From contig NZ_LMJB01000009.1 of the NCBI RefSeq assembly GCF_001429765.1, positions 290,838 through 354,837 on the forward strand: a stretch of DNA of 64,000 nt, in the 5' to 3' direction. Within the stretch, counting starts at the first letter, position 1; every line of letters starts with the position of its first letter. The position numbers were made by a program, and so were the translations under genes. The notes beneath the pieces are model-generated. The model did not search any database, was not told the DNA's origin, and saw only the letters and a list, made by a program, of their open reading frames with translations. Shown one piece after another: positions 46,077-55,467 of this stretch. This stretch comes from Flavobacterium sp. Root901 (GTDB lineage: Bacteria; Bacteroidota; Bacteroidia; Flavobacteriales; Flavobacteriaceae).

Positions 46077-47351
46077 TTAAAGTTTAGCATCTACATTTGA
46101 TCTCAAAAAATTCTTCACATCATAAATAACACTTAATTCTTTTTGAAAATTAGATAAATTTAAATCTAAAAAATCATTGTGTGCTACCCCTAAAACTATT
46201 GCATCAAATTTTTGATTTGGCATATCAGAATAGACATCTAAATCATATTCATGTTTAACTTCTAAAGGATTTGCTAAAGGATCATATATAACTACTTCAA
46301 TACCGTATTCACCTAAAGCCCTTATTACATCAACAATTTTAGTATTACGTATATCAGGACAATTTTCCTTAAATGTTAGTCCTAGCATTAATAAAGTTGT
46401 ACCTTTAATAGCTATTCCTTTTTTAATCATCAATTTGATTATTTGAGAAGCAATATATTCTCCCATACTATCATTTAATCTTCGTCCTGCTAAAATAATT
46501 TCTGGATGATACCCAAATTCCTGTGCACGTTGTGCCAAATAATAAGGATCTACCCCAATGCAATGTCCCCCAACTAAACCAGGTTTAAAATGTAAAAAAT
46601 TCCATTTTGTTGCAGCTGCCTCCAATACATCATTTGTATTGATGTTCATTAAGTTAAATATTTTTGCTAATTCGTTTACAAAAGCAATATTGATATCTCT
46701 TTGTGAATTCTCAATAACTTTAGCCGCTTCGGCAACTTTAATAGTTGGCGCTAAATGTGTACCCGCTCCAATTACACTTTTATACAAGTTATCCACTACA
46801 ATTCCTATTTCGGGAGTAGATCCTGCTGTAACTTTTAAGATTTTTTCAACAGTGTGTTGTTTATCTCCTGGATTGATTCTTTCTGGTGAATAACCCGCAA
46901 AAAAATCTTCATTGAAAATTAGCCCTGAGATTCTCTCCAATACTGGAACACATTCTTCTTCTGTAACACCAGGATAAACCGTAGATTCATAGATAACAAT
47001 ATCCCCTTTTTTTAACACTTTACCCACCGTTTCACTTGCTTTATAAAGTGGTGTCAGGTCTGGTCTGTTATTTCTATCAACTGGAGTAGGTACAGTTACA
47101 ATGAATATATTACATTCTTTTAAATTTTCTAAATCATAAGTACAATAAAGACCCAATTCACTATTAGGATTATCTACTAAAACGGCTTTCAAAACTTCAT
47201 CAGACACTTCAAGTGTAGAATCATGACCTGCATTTAGTATATCAACTCTTTTCTTATTAACATCAAATCCAATTACTTGGTATTTCGTAGCAAATAATCT
47301 TGCTAGTGGTAAGCCCACATAACCTAAACCAATAATGGCAATTTTTTTCAT
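46077..47351 (-). CDS. UDP-HexNAc 6-dehydrogenase, TviB/WbpO type (copy 2)
   Basis: A 424-residue NAD-dependent dehydrogenase: IAIIGLGYVGLPLARLFA at the N-terminus, IVTVPTPVDRNNRPDLTPLY, YESTVYPGVTEEECVP, YSPERINPGD, KPGLVGGHCIGVDPYYLAQ with the catalytic Cys, and LGLTFKENCPDIRNTK. These blocks follow TviB of Vi antigen synthesis, which oxidises UDP-GlcNAc (or UDP-GalNAc) at C6. It is a close paralog of the gene at 53967 and is preceded by a TviC-type epimerase. ATG start at 47351. Confidence 0.92.
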   Translation of the reverse strand: MKKIAIIGLGYVGLPLARLFATKYQVIGFDVNKKRVDILNAGHDSTLEVSDEVLKAVLVDNPNSELGLYCTYDLENLKECNIFIVTVPTPVDRNNRPDLTPLYKASETVGKVLKKGDIVIYESTVYPGVTEEECVPVLERISGLIFNEDFFAGYSPERINPGDKQHTVEKILKVTAGSTPEIGIVVDNLYKSVIGAGTHLAPTIKVAEAAKVIENSQRDINIAFVNELAKIFNLMNINTNDVLEAAATKWNFLHFKPGLVGGHCIGVDPYYLAQRAQEFGYHPEIILAGRRLNDSMGEYIASQIIKLMIKKGIAIKGTTLLMLGLTFKENCPDIRNTKIVDVIRALGEYGIEVVIYDPLANPLEVKHEYDLDVYSDMPNQKFDAIVLGVAHNDFLDLNLSNFQKELSVIYDVKNFLRSNVDAKL

Positions 47352-47400
47352 ATTTGTAATTATTCTTTAAATTAGTAAATGAAACTATTTTACTATTAGT

Positions 47401-48369
47401 TTATTTTCTTAGATTTTTATAATACCAATTAACGGCCTCCTTAACCCCTTTTTCTATTGAATATTCCGGGTTATACTCCAATAATCTTTTTGCTTTCTCA
47501 ATACTTGCTAAAGAATGGGGAATATCACCTGCACGGTTTGGTCCATAAAGAATTTCAACATTTTTTATATTTGAATCAAACTCTGAAAGTTTATCACGCA
47601 ACATATATACTAACTCATTTAAAGTTGTTCTATCTCCAAATGCAGTATTATAAATTGTATTAACAGCCTCACTATTTTGAGATAAAATGGCTCTTTCATT
47701 CATTTGTATTACATTATCTATATATGTAAAATCTCTAGAATAGTTACCATCTCCATTAATCAAAGGACTTTCATAATTCATAAATTGCATAACAAATTTC
47801 GGAATTACAGCTGCGTATGCTCCATTTGGATCTTGACGTCGACCAAAAACATTAAAATATCTCAACCCTATTGTTTCCAATCCATATATTTTACTAAAAA
47901 TGTTAGCATATAATTCATTTACATATTTAGTAATTGCATATGGAGAAAGCGGATTACCAATCTTATCTTCAACTTTTGGTAATGATTCTGAATCTCCATA
48001 AGTTGATGAACTTGCAGCATAGATAAAACGTTTCACCTTAGCATCTCTTGAAGCAACTAACATATTTAAAAACCCACTAACATTTACATCATTAGTTGTT
48101 ATCGGATCATTTATAGATCGTGGAACAGATCCTAAAGCTGCTTCATGCAGAACATAATCAACACCTTCTACTGCCGCTGTACAGTCCCCAAGATTTCTAA
48201 TATCTCCTTCAATTAAAGTAAATTGATTATTAGCAAAAAAAGGCTCGATATTATGTCGATGTCCTGTTGAAAAGTTATCAAGGCAAATAACCTGGTTTCC
48301 TTTTGCTAAAAAATATTCACATAAATTTGAGCCTATAAACCCAGCTCCTCCTGTTATTAAAATTTTCAT
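47401..48369 (-). CDS. UDP-HexNAc(A) 4-epimerase, WbpP/TviC type (copy 2)
   Basis: A 322-residue SDR epimerase: ILITGGAGFIGSNLCEYF, CLDNFSTGHRHN, HEAALGSVPRSI, AASSSTYGDSE and SPYAITKYVNELYA with the YxxxK pair. VNVSGFLNML and NVFGRRQDPNGAYAAVIPKF are typical of WbpP/TviC rather than GalE. It would interconvert UDP-GlcNAc(A) and UDP-GalNAc(A). It is a close paralog of the gene at 57494. Its ATG shares one base with the wzz stop (TAATG). Confidence 0.92.
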   Translation of the reverse strand: MKILITGGAGFIGSNLCEYFLAKGNQVICLDNFSTGHRHNIEPFFANNQFTLIEGDIRNLGDCTAAVEGVDYVLHEAALGSVPRSINDPITTNDVNVSGFLNMLVASRDAKVKRFIYAASSSTYGDSESLPKVEDKIGNPLSPYAITKYVNELYANIFSKIYGLETIGLRYFNVFGRRQDPNGAYAAVIPKFVMQFMNYESPLINGDGNYSRDFTYIDNVIQMNERAILSQNSEAVNTIYNTAFGDRTTLNELVYMLRDKLSEFDSNIKNVEILYGPNRAGDIPHSLASIEKAKRLLEYNPEYSIEKGVKEAVNWYYKNLRK

Positions 48370-49433
48370 TAAATTGTATTTATAGTTTTTTTTAATAATA
48401 AAAAACCAGCAGTCAAAAAAGATGCAATAAAAGCTCCTAAAATGAATCCTTTTAATATTCCTAAATGCTCTTTTGCTAGTGGCAGTATAGGTGAATCAAT
48501 TATCTGAATAAGAGGAGTTTCTTTGCGTAGGGCAACTTTGGCTAATTCGGCTTGTTTTACTAATTCTGTCAGTATTGCGGTATTTGCCTGAACATCCACC
48601 TGTCTTCTGGCAGATGGGGTTCTTCTTACATTTAAAGCTGGATTTAAATTAAAAGTATTATCATTTGCAATAGCTACTCCAGTAATAGCACTATTAAGCT
48701 CTCTTCTAATAGAATCTGTTTGCCTTTCTAGTATATCCATATTTAACCTTGCTTTTTTACTTTTGGTTTCAACATAAAAATTTCCAACTTGTTTGGCTAA
48801 TGCTTCGCAAAAGTATTTAGCAAATAATTCGTTTTTTGAAGAAACGTCTATAGTAATAATCGCAACTTTTTTATCTTTTTGACCTACATTTAAACTTCCC
48901 TTAGATAGGTTTTCATAAATTTTACCTAAAATACTATCTTGTATTCTGGTAAAACCTACTCTTTTTCCATCAGGTAAAAATTCTAATGACTTAAATTTAT
49001 TATCATCTTCCCATTTTTTTCTCCAGTTATTATTTTGAATATACATCTCAGCCAAAGAAATTAATTTTCCATCTACTTTAACAGGACTCAATAACGTTTG
49101 TTCGACCATACTACGAGACCTAAATAACTCTGTCAAGTTTGGACCTGTAAAAATGCCTCCTCCTTCACCACCAACATCCAAACCTAGTGAAGTAGCCAAA
49201 CCTAATGCGTTTCCTAATCCTCCTCCCGTTTTTTCATCTTCTAAGGCAAAAGAAAGGGTAGCTGTGTAAATAGGTTTTTTTAAAATAGAGTAAGTAATCC
49301 CTAAACAACCCCCGATAAATCCAGCCAACAGTATAATTTTCCATTTTGATAACAAAAAAAAGAACCATTCCTTTATTTTTTCTATTAATTCTTTTAACGA
49401 AATCTCGTTACTTTCATCAATTACATTATTCAT
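48369..49433 (-). CDS. wzz: Wzz-type chain-length determinant (no kinase domain)
   Basis: A 354-residue protein with an N-terminal membrane segment (about 33-52), a periplasmic part that begins with KKPIYTATLSFALEDE, a coiled-coil region, and a C-terminal membrane segment (about 325-347) after PLAKEHLGILKG. This is the layout of Wzz/GumC N-terminal proteins. It lacks the Walker motifs of Wzc, so it would act as a co-polymerase without tyrosine kinase. It is encoded right after the long SLBB export protein (seven-base gap). Confidence 0.87.
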   Translation of the reverse strand: MNNVIDESNEISLKELIEKIKEWFFFLLSKWKIILLAGFIGGCLGITYSILKKPIYTATLSFALEDEKTGGGLGNALGLATSLGLDVGGEGGGIFTGPNLTELFRSRSMVEQTLLSPVKVDGKLISLAEMYIQNNNWRKKWEDDNKFKSLEFLPDGKRVGFTRIQDSILGKIYENLSKGSLNVGQKDKKVAIITIDVSSKNELFAKYFCEALAKQVGNFYVETKSKKARLNMDILERQTDSIRRELNSAITGVAIANDNTFNLNPALNVRRTPSARRQVDVQANTAILTELVKQAELAKVALRKETPLIQIIDSPILPLAKEHLGILKGFILGAFIASFLTAGFLLLKKTINTI

Positions 49434-49440
49434 AAAAAAA

Positions 49441-51840
49441 TTATTTAAAAGCTGTAACGATTAATAATGCTAGACTTGTTATAACACTCCCTATACTAAC
49501 CCACTCTCCTGTTGTCATTCTCTTGGTTTCTGGCTTTTCTGGGACAACTATCTGTGAATCTGGTTCTACTGTAGGATAAGATCTGAAAAATAAAAATGAT
49601 TTAGTTACATCAGCTTTTCCATTAGGATATATTATATATGCCTTTCTCTTCCAGCCTTTATTATTCACTCCTCCCACAGCATTTATGTAATATTTAAATC
49701 CTTTTCCACTTCGGTATGGAATTTCTGATGTTAACAATACATTTCCAGTTACTTTTACTCCTTCATTATAAACAGCCACCTCAATTTCGTCACCTGGAAA
49801 TAACGTAACGTTAGAAAAATGATTTTTATCTTTCTCTATTTTCTCCCAATTAATTGGAATAGTCGCAAACTTTATATCTTCTAATTTTTCTTTTAAAGAA
49901 TCATTTTTAGATAAGTTCAAATCTATGCTTTCTAATTTATCTATTTCTTCTTGTTTGATCGGCCTTTTGATTTTCATACCCTCTATGTTAGAAACAGAAG
50001 TCAATCCCCCAGCTCTCATAACTATATCATATACTTTTTCCTTTTTGTTCGCTAAAACATATTTACCTGGATAAACTACTGCTCCTGAAATCGTGACCAT
50101 TTGAGGTTTTTCATAAACAGCAATTCTTCTAATATTTATAACATCAAAGGGTTTTAAAATAAAATTCTTGGCTTGCTCATTATTGTCTGTAGTAATTTCA
50201 AATTGAACTAATTCAACGCGTTTTGGATCTGAATCATTTATGACATCCGACTTTACCATTCTTGCTATTTCTACTCTTTTAGATGCGGAACCTGTTAAAC
50301 CACCAACTTGTACAATTAAATCATTTAAGGTTAGATTCTCAAAATATTCATATACCCCAGGATTTTTTACCTCTCCGTCAATAGTAACTTTATATTCTTC
50401 CCTAAAATCTAAAATTGAATAAACAGTTACGATATCCTCCCTCTTTAATTCAAGGTCAGCATTTATATCTCCTGATAATGCTGCGGTTAAATCTACATTT
50501 ACTATCTCGGTTGTCAAATCTGATTTTAAACGGATAATTCTGGCTCTTTTACTATATGCGTCTTCTTTAAGACCTTCTGCTCTGGTTATAAGATCAGAAA
50601 CTCTCATCCCTTCATTAAAAGAATAGTAATCTGGTCTGAAAACAGCGCCCTCAATCTTAATTCGATTTTCAAATCTGTTTAAAATTTTTGTTACTTTAAA
50701 AACATCTCCTGATTGTGGATTATAGGTTGAGAAATCACTTTCATTGATATCATGAACTTTAAATTCTTTTGCTGTCTTTTGAGTAACATTTACTGAAGCC
50801 GTGTAAGCAAATTCATTAAATCCTGAAGCAAAGTTCAACAGATCTGAAAAAGTTTCTCCCTTTTTCATTTCAAAAATACCTGGACGTTTAACCTCTCCCT
50901 GAATTGTTACCCTTTGTGTGTAAGCTGGAATCCTGATAACATCATTATCTTTTAAACTTACATTATCTGATTGATCTCCCTTAACTAAAAATCTATAGAT
51001 ATCTATGTTTTTAAAAACTTTATTATTTCGAATTAATTCAATATTTCTATAGCTTCCATTTTTACCCGGACCTCCCGCTAAATGCAATGCATTATAAACT
51101 GTTGCTAAAGAAGATATTGAATAATTACCCGGCTGCTTTCCTCCAACTACAGTTATTTTTATAGTTCGTATTTGACTTAAACTTACACTAACTTGTGATT
51201 GACCCGAACGAACAGTACTATAAACTTTCGCAATTGCAGCCTTGATTTTTTGTGTCGCAGCTTCAACAGACATTCCTGATACTGAAATTTGGCCTACATA
51301 CTGAATTGTGATTTTACCTTCTACACTTACTGGTATACTAGCGTTATATTCCTGAACTCCGTATACACTAACTTGTAATTCGTCTCCAGGTCCCAACACA
51401 TAATTCATTGGAGTTGCTAATTTCAAATCTGGTTCAAAATTTAGAGTTGGATTATCAAAAAGCTCAGAACCAAAAATTAGTGCATTGGCAGAATCTTTTA
51501 CTTTTTCATTTACAATTTTATCTTGCTTTCTTCCTGATTCTTTTGTGCTTTCTTGAATTTTGGGTTTATCGGTAGATTTAGCTGAATATGCATTAAGTCT
51601 TGCTTTTAATTTATCATATTCGGTTTGACTCATTCCTTTGGAAAGGGCCATTGGTTCAACTTGTTCTATCGTGGTATTGTTATTTTTTAATTGTGCACTT
51701 ATTTTAGCCAAATCATCATCGGTTAAATAATCCACATTTATTGTGCTTAAATCTTTAGATCTTAGTATATCCTGCGCATTTACGTGCAATGACATCATTA
51801 AAATAATGAATAGAGTAAGAACGTATGTTGTTTTTTTCAT
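49441..51840 (-). CDS. Long SLBB-domain polysaccharide export protein
   Basis: A 799-residue protein with a signal peptide (about 1-22, cleavage after HVNA). After a charged low-complexity stretch it has a polysaccharide export domain (GPGDELQVSVYG, about residues 150-161) and about five SLBB repeats (for example VTIQGEVKRPGIFEM, VTIDGEVKNPGVYEY, VTISGAVVYPGKYVL). A hydrophobic segment ends the protein (GSVITSLALLIVTAF). It is much longer than Wza and has no lipobox. It should form the periplasmic/outer-membrane conduit for one of the glycans, together with the Wzz encoded next to it. Confidence 0.9.
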   Translation of the reverse strand: MKKTTYVLTLFIILMMSLHVNAQDILRSKDLSTINVDYLTDDDLAKISAQLKNNNTTIEQVEPMALSKGMSQTEYDKLKARLNAYSAKSTDKPKIQESTKESGRKQDKIVNEKVKDSANALIFGSELFDNPTLNFEPDLKLATPMNYVLGPGDELQVSVYGVQEYNASIPVSVEGKITIQYVGQISVSGMSVEAATQKIKAAIAKVYSTVRSGQSQVSVSLSQIRTIKITVVGGKQPGNYSISSLATVYNALHLAGGPGKNGSYRNIELIRNNKVFKNIDIYRFLVKGDQSDNVSLKDNDVIRIPAYTQRVTIQGEVKRPGIFEMKKGETFSDLLNFASGFNEFAYTASVNVTQKTAKEFKVHDINESDFSTYNPQSGDVFKVTKILNRFENRIKIEGAVFRPDYYSFNEGMRVSDLITRAEGLKEDAYSKRARIIRLKSDLTTEIVNVDLTAALSGDINADLELKREDIVTVYSILDFREEYKVTIDGEVKNPGVYEYFENLTLNDLIVQVGGLTGSASKRVEIARMVKSDVINDSDPKRVELVQFEITTDNNEQAKNFILKPFDVINIRRIAVYEKPQMVTISGAVVYPGKYVLANKKEKVYDIVMRAGGLTSVSNIEGMKIKRPIKQEEIDKLESIDLNLSKNDSLKEKLEDIKFATIPINWEKIEKDKNHFSNVTLFPGDEIEVAVYNEGVKVTGNVLLTSEIPYRSGKGFKYYINAVGGVNNKGWKRKAYIIYPNGKADVTKSFLFFRSYPTVEPDSQIVVPEKPETKRMTTGEWVSIGSVITSLALLIVTAFK

Positions 51841-51868
51841 ATTAATTTAAATTTGATACAAATAAAAT

Positions 51869-52915
51869 CTATGAATATTGTTTTTGATAATAGTCTTTGT
51901 AAGCCCCAGAAGTGACATTCTTTAACCATTCTCCATTTTCAAGATACCAGTTAATTGTTTTTTCTAAGCCTTCTTCAAAAGTTACTGAAGGTCTCCAACC
52001 CAGCTCTTTATTGATTTTTGAAGCATCTATTGCATAACGCAAATCATGTCCGGGCCTGTCTTTGACATAAGTAATTAATTCTTGAGAAGTACCTTCGGTT
52101 CTGCCTAATTTTTTATCCATAATTTGGCATAACAATTTTACTAAATCAATATTTTTCCACTCATTAAATCCTCCTATATTATAGGTTTCATGATTTTTAC
52201 CTTTATGGAAAACCAAATCTATTGCAGCAGCGTGATCTTCAACAAATAACCAATCGCGCGTATAATTTCCATCACCGTATACTGGTAAAGGCTTTTCATT
52301 TATAATGTTATTTATAAAAAGAGGAATCAATTTTTCAGGAAAATGGTACGATCCATAATTGTTAGAACAATTTGTTAAAACATAAGGTAGTCCATAAGTT
52401 TCACCATAAGCACGGACAAAGTGATCAGAACTTGCTTTAGAAGAAGAATAAGGTGAATTTGGATCATAAGGAGTAGTTTCAGTAAAAAGTCCATCAGTTC
52501 CAAGAGAACCATATACTTCATCTGTACTTATATGATAAAATCTTTTGCCTTCATAATTCTCTTTCCATTGATTTTTTGCTGCATTTAACAAATTCATAGT
52601 GCCAATTACATTTGTTTTTACAAAAGCTAAAGGATCTTCAATAGAACGGTCAACATGTGACTCTGCAGCTAGATGGAGAATTCCATCAAAATCATTACTT
52701 AAAAAAAGATCATTAATAAAACTTTCATCAACAATATCCCCTTTTACAAAAGTATAATTCGATTTGTTTTCAATATCTTTTATATTTTCAAGATTACCTG
52801 CATATGTCAAAGCATCCAAATTATAAATTTGGTAGTCTGGGTATTTGTTCACAAAACGTCTTACTACATGCGAACCAATGAATCCTGCACCGCCCGTTAT
52901 AAGAATTTTTTTCAT
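51869..52915 (-). CDS. rmlB: dTDP-glucose 4,6-dehydratase
   Basis: A 348-residue SDR enzyme with ILITGGAGFIGSHVVRRF, NLDALTYAGNLENI, HISTDEVYGSLG with the catalytic Asp-Glu, SPYSSSKASSDHFVRA with YxxxK, and NCSNNYGSYHFPEKLIPL. These define RmlB. It supplies dTDP-4-keto-6-deoxyglucose to both the rhamnose (RmlC, D) and the 3-acetamido sugar (Fdt) branches. It lies about 20 kb from rmlC, rmlD and rmlA, with the mannose-1-P guanylyltransferase gene just upstream. Confidence 0.96.
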   Translation of the reverse strand: MKKILITGGAGFIGSHVVRRFVNKYPDYQIYNLDALTYAGNLENIKDIENKSNYTFVKGDIVDESFINDLFLSNDFDGILHLAAESHVDRSIEDPLAFVKTNVIGTMNLLNAAKNQWKENYEGKRFYHISTDEVYGSLGTDGLFTETTPYDPNSPYSSSKASSDHFVRAYGETYGLPYVLTNCSNNYGSYHFPEKLIPLFINNIINEKPLPVYGDGNYTRDWLFVEDHAAAIDLVFHKGKNHETYNIGGFNEWKNIDLVKLLCQIMDKKLGRTEGTSQELITYVKDRPGHDLRYAIDASKINKELGWRPSVTFEEGLEKTINWYLENGEWLKNVTSGAYKDYYQKQYS

Positions 52916-52922
52916 TTTTCTA

Positions 52923-53930
52923 TTAATTTAGTAATTCTGAATTTTGCTTTTCCAATTCATTATAAATATCTTTTACGTCTTGCGAATTTTCTTTTTGTAG
53001 AATTAAATTTGCATTATTAGTATGAACGAAAATGGTATTTCTTAACCCTAAAAATGTAGTGTAGCTTTCACATCCAATAACCATATTTCCATTTGCATCG
53101 ATCGGATGACCCTTTGTAATCAAATACTCATAAACAGATTCAAATGAACCTAAATCTGACCATGCGAAAGATGCGGGCACGACTTTTATTTTCTTACTAC
53201 GTTCCATCACAGCATAATCAATACTAATTGACGGAATTTCTAATGATAAATCTAAACTTAAAAAACCATCTTTACTAGCTTCCCAAACAGCTTTAGATTT
53301 TTCATAAACATCTGGTTGAAACTGTTTCAATTCATCAAGTAAAACTCCCGCTTTAAAACAAAACATTCCGCTGTTCCATAAAAAATTACCCCTTGCAATA
53401 AATTCTTTTGCTGTAGTTTCATTTGGTTTTTCACGAAATGAAATCACTTTATCGCCTTTTGATTCTATATAACCATATCCCGTTTCTGGTTTTGTTGGAA
53501 TAATACCAAAAGTCACAATATAACCATCCTGTGCTTTTAAAATAGCTTCATTTATAGCTTGATTATAGTTATCCATTTTATCAATAATATGATCTGACGG
53601 AGTAACAATTAATATATCGTCAGGATTAGAGGCAAACGCTGCAAACGCAATTGCTGCTGCTGTGTTTCTAGGAGTTGCCTCAACAATATTTATGTATGAA
53701 GTTTGTGTTTTATTCATTACTTTACCACTCAAATGATGGTTATCTACATTCCCTACAACCATAACTTTATTTGCTAAATGACTATTTCTGTCTACAGTCA
53801 TTTCAAAAAGTGATTTCCCTTCAAATATCTCAAGATATTGTTTTGGCTGACTTTTGCGGGATAATGGCCAAAGCCTGCTTCCAACTCCTCCGGTTAGAAT
53901 TACATGTATTATTGAATTATTTATTTTCAT
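52923..53930 (-). CDS. manC: Mannose-1-phosphate guanylyltransferase
   Basis: A 335-residue nucleotidyltransferase with ILTGGVGSRLWPLSRKSQPKQ, the signature of ManC-type enzymes, then ATPRNTAAAIAFAA, TPSDHII, FREKPNETTA and FLWNSGMFCF. It lacks the C-terminal isomerase domain of bifunctional ManC/AlgA. It makes GDP-mannose. No GDP-mannose dehydratase or fucose synthase is found in the window, so mannose itself, or a sugar made elsewhere, is the likely product used. It lies seven bases before rmlB. Confidence 0.93.
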   Translation of the reverse strand: MKINNSIIHVILTGGVGSRLWPLSRKSQPKQYLEIFEGKSLFEMTVDRNSHLANKVMVVGNVDNHHLSGKVMNKTQTSYINIVEATPRNTAAAIAFAAFASNPDDILIVTPSDHIIDKMDNYNQAINEAILKAQDGYIVTFGIIPTKPETGYGYIESKGDKVISFREKPNETTAKEFIARGNFLWNSGMFCFKAGVLLDELKQFQPDVYEKSKAVWEASKDGFLSLDLSLEIPSISIDYAVMERSKKIKVVPASFAWSDLGSFESVYEYLITKGHPIDANGNMVIGCESYTTFLGLRNTIFVHTNNANLILQKENSQDVKDIYNELEKQNSELLN

Positions 53931-53966
53931 ATCTTTTCTTTAAATTTAAAAAAAAAGTTTTAGAAA

Positions 53967-55262
53967 CTATAATCTATTATCAGCTATAGTTCCTAAAACT
54001 CCTTTTACATCGTACAATAAACTATTTGATTGTTGTAACTCTGAAAAATTAAGTTTTAAAAATTCCTTGTGTGCAACACCTAAAACAATAGCATCAAATT
54101 TTTCTTTTGGAATTGAATCTATTGTCGTCAATTTATATTCTTTTTTTACCTCTTCAATATTCGCTAATGGATCAAAAATAGTAACAGCTATTCCATATTC
54201 TTTTAGTGCCCTTATTACATCTACAATTTTTGTGTTTCTAACATCTGGGCAGTTTTCTTTAAAAGTGATTCCCAACATTAAAAGATTTGCCCCGTTAACT
54301 GAAATTCCCTTTTTGATCATCAATTTTACCACTTGAGAAGCGACATATTCTCCCATACTGTCATTTAAACGTCTTCCTGCTAAAATTATTTCAGGATGAT
54401 ATCCAAATTCTTGCGCTCTTTGGGCTAAATAATACGGATCAACACCAATACAGTGCCCGCCTACAAGACCAGGCTTGAATGGTAAAAAATTCCATTTTGT
54501 TCCTGCCGCCTTTAAAACCTCCTGAGTATCAATATTCATTAAATTAAATATCTTTGCCAACTCATTAACAAAAGCGATATTAATATCTCGTTGAGAATTC
54601 TCAATTACCTTTGCTGCTTCGGCAACTTTGATCGAAGGCGCTAAATGAGTTCCCGCTGTGATAACAGATTTATACAGGGCATCGACTTTTAAACCAATTT
54701 CCGGAGTTGAGCCTGAAGTCACTTTTAAGATTTTTTCGACCGTATGTTCCTTATCTCCCGGATTTATTCTTTCTGGGGAATATCCAACAAAGAAATCTTC
54801 ATTAAATTTTAATCCTGAGAATCTTTCTAATACCGGAACGCATTGTTCCTCTGTGACACCTGGATAAACGGTAGATTCGTAAATTACTACATCTCCTTTT
54901 TTCAGGACTTTACCAACAGATTCGCTTGATTTATATAGTGGAGTAAGATCCGGACGATTATTTTTGTCTACAGGTGTTGGAACAGTTAATACAAAATAAT
55001 TACAATTTGAAATGTCTTCAAGAGAACTTGTACAATAAAGCCCCGTTCCTTCATTCCCGTTTTTAACTAAAACCTTTTGCAATGTTTCCTCATCGACTTC
55101 TAATGTTGCATCAATACCGGAATTTAAACTTTCAACTCTAGATTCATTAATATCAAAACCAACAACTGAATATTTTGTAGCAAACAATCTCGCCAATGGT
55201 AAACCAACATACCCCAGACCAACAACTGCTATTTTTATATTTTCTTTCAATTTTACTTTCAA
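53967..55262 (-). CDS. UDP-HexNAc 6-dehydrogenase, TviB/WbpO type (copy 1)
   Basis: A 431-residue dehydrogenase with the same blocks as the paralog at 46077: IAVVGLGYVGLPLARLFA, LTVPTPVDKNNRPDLTPLY, YESTVYPGVTEEQCVP, KPGLVGGHCIGVDPYYLAQ and LGITFKENCPDVRNTK. It would make a UDP-N-acetylhexosaminuronate. The start is a TTG at 55262 (another TTG lies at 55250); no ATG exists before the conserved strand. It is the first gene behind the promoter and structured leader at 55263-55378, and therefore heads the main polysaccharide transcript. Confidence 0.92.
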   Translation of the reverse strand: MKVKLKENIKIAVVGLGYVGLPLARLFATKYSVVGFDINESRVESLNSGIDATLEVDEETLQKVLVKNGNEGTGLYCTSSLEDISNCNYFVLTVPTPVDKNNRPDLTPLYKSSESVGKVLKKGDVVIYESTVYPGVTEEQCVPVLERFSGLKFNEDFFVGYSPERINPGDKEHTVEKILKVTSGSTPEIGLKVDALYKSVITAGTHLAPSIKVAEAAKVIENSQRDINIAFVNELAKIFNLMNIDTQEVLKAAGTKWNFLPFKPGLVGGHCIGVDPYYLAQRAQEFGYHPEIILAGRRLNDSMGEYVASQVVKLMIKKGISVNGANLLMLGITFKENCPDVRNTKIVDVIRALKEYGIAVTIFDPLANIEEVKKEYKLTTIDSIPKEKFDAIVLGVAHKEFLKLNFSELQQSNSLLYDVKGVLGTIADNRL

Positions 55263-55347
55263 TTTATGGTTTCAGTTACTAAAACTCACGGCTTCGCCCT
55301 TCTGAGTCACAAATAATTGACTCAGACAACCTAAAAAACAATTTTGG
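55263..55347 (-). promoter_or_regulatory. Structured leader with stem-loop and ops-like element
   Basis: Untranslated leader expected behind the promoter at 55348-55378. It contains a perfect 9-bp stem (55301-55309 with 55318-55326, eight-base loop). A few bases further along the transcript is GGCGAAGCCGTG (minus strand, 55287-55298), which matches E. coli ops GGCGGTAGCGTG at eight of twelve positions. The core GGC-GAA-GCC can itself form a tight hairpin. An RfaH/UpxY-type NusG paralog is encoded next to it, so a recruitment or pausing site is plausible; this is inference. Confidence 0.45.
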
Positions 55348-55378
55348 CAAATATAGCATATTCATTCTGTTTAATCAA
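55348..55378 (-). promoter_or_regulatory. Promoter of the main polysaccharide operon
   Basis: On the minus strand: TTG at 55378-55376, a 20-base spacer, and TATATTTG at 55355-55348, a full match to the Bacteroidota consensus TTG-N17-23-TAnnTTTG. The transcription start would lie near 55341, giving a leader of about 80 bases before the TTG start of the dehydrogenase gene. It lies downstream of the terminator that closes the upstream unit. Confidence 0.65.
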
Positions 55379-55467
55379 TACAGTTTATAGTATAACTAAA
55401 AAGAAATCGTATTAAATTTTTACAAAAAAGACAAGTAACTCTTAATCAGTACAAAAAGAATTTTACT

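Noticed and set aside
46558..46893. 111-residue plus-strand open frame
   Set aside because: Antisense shadow of the TviB-like dehydrogenase; no promoter and no family match.
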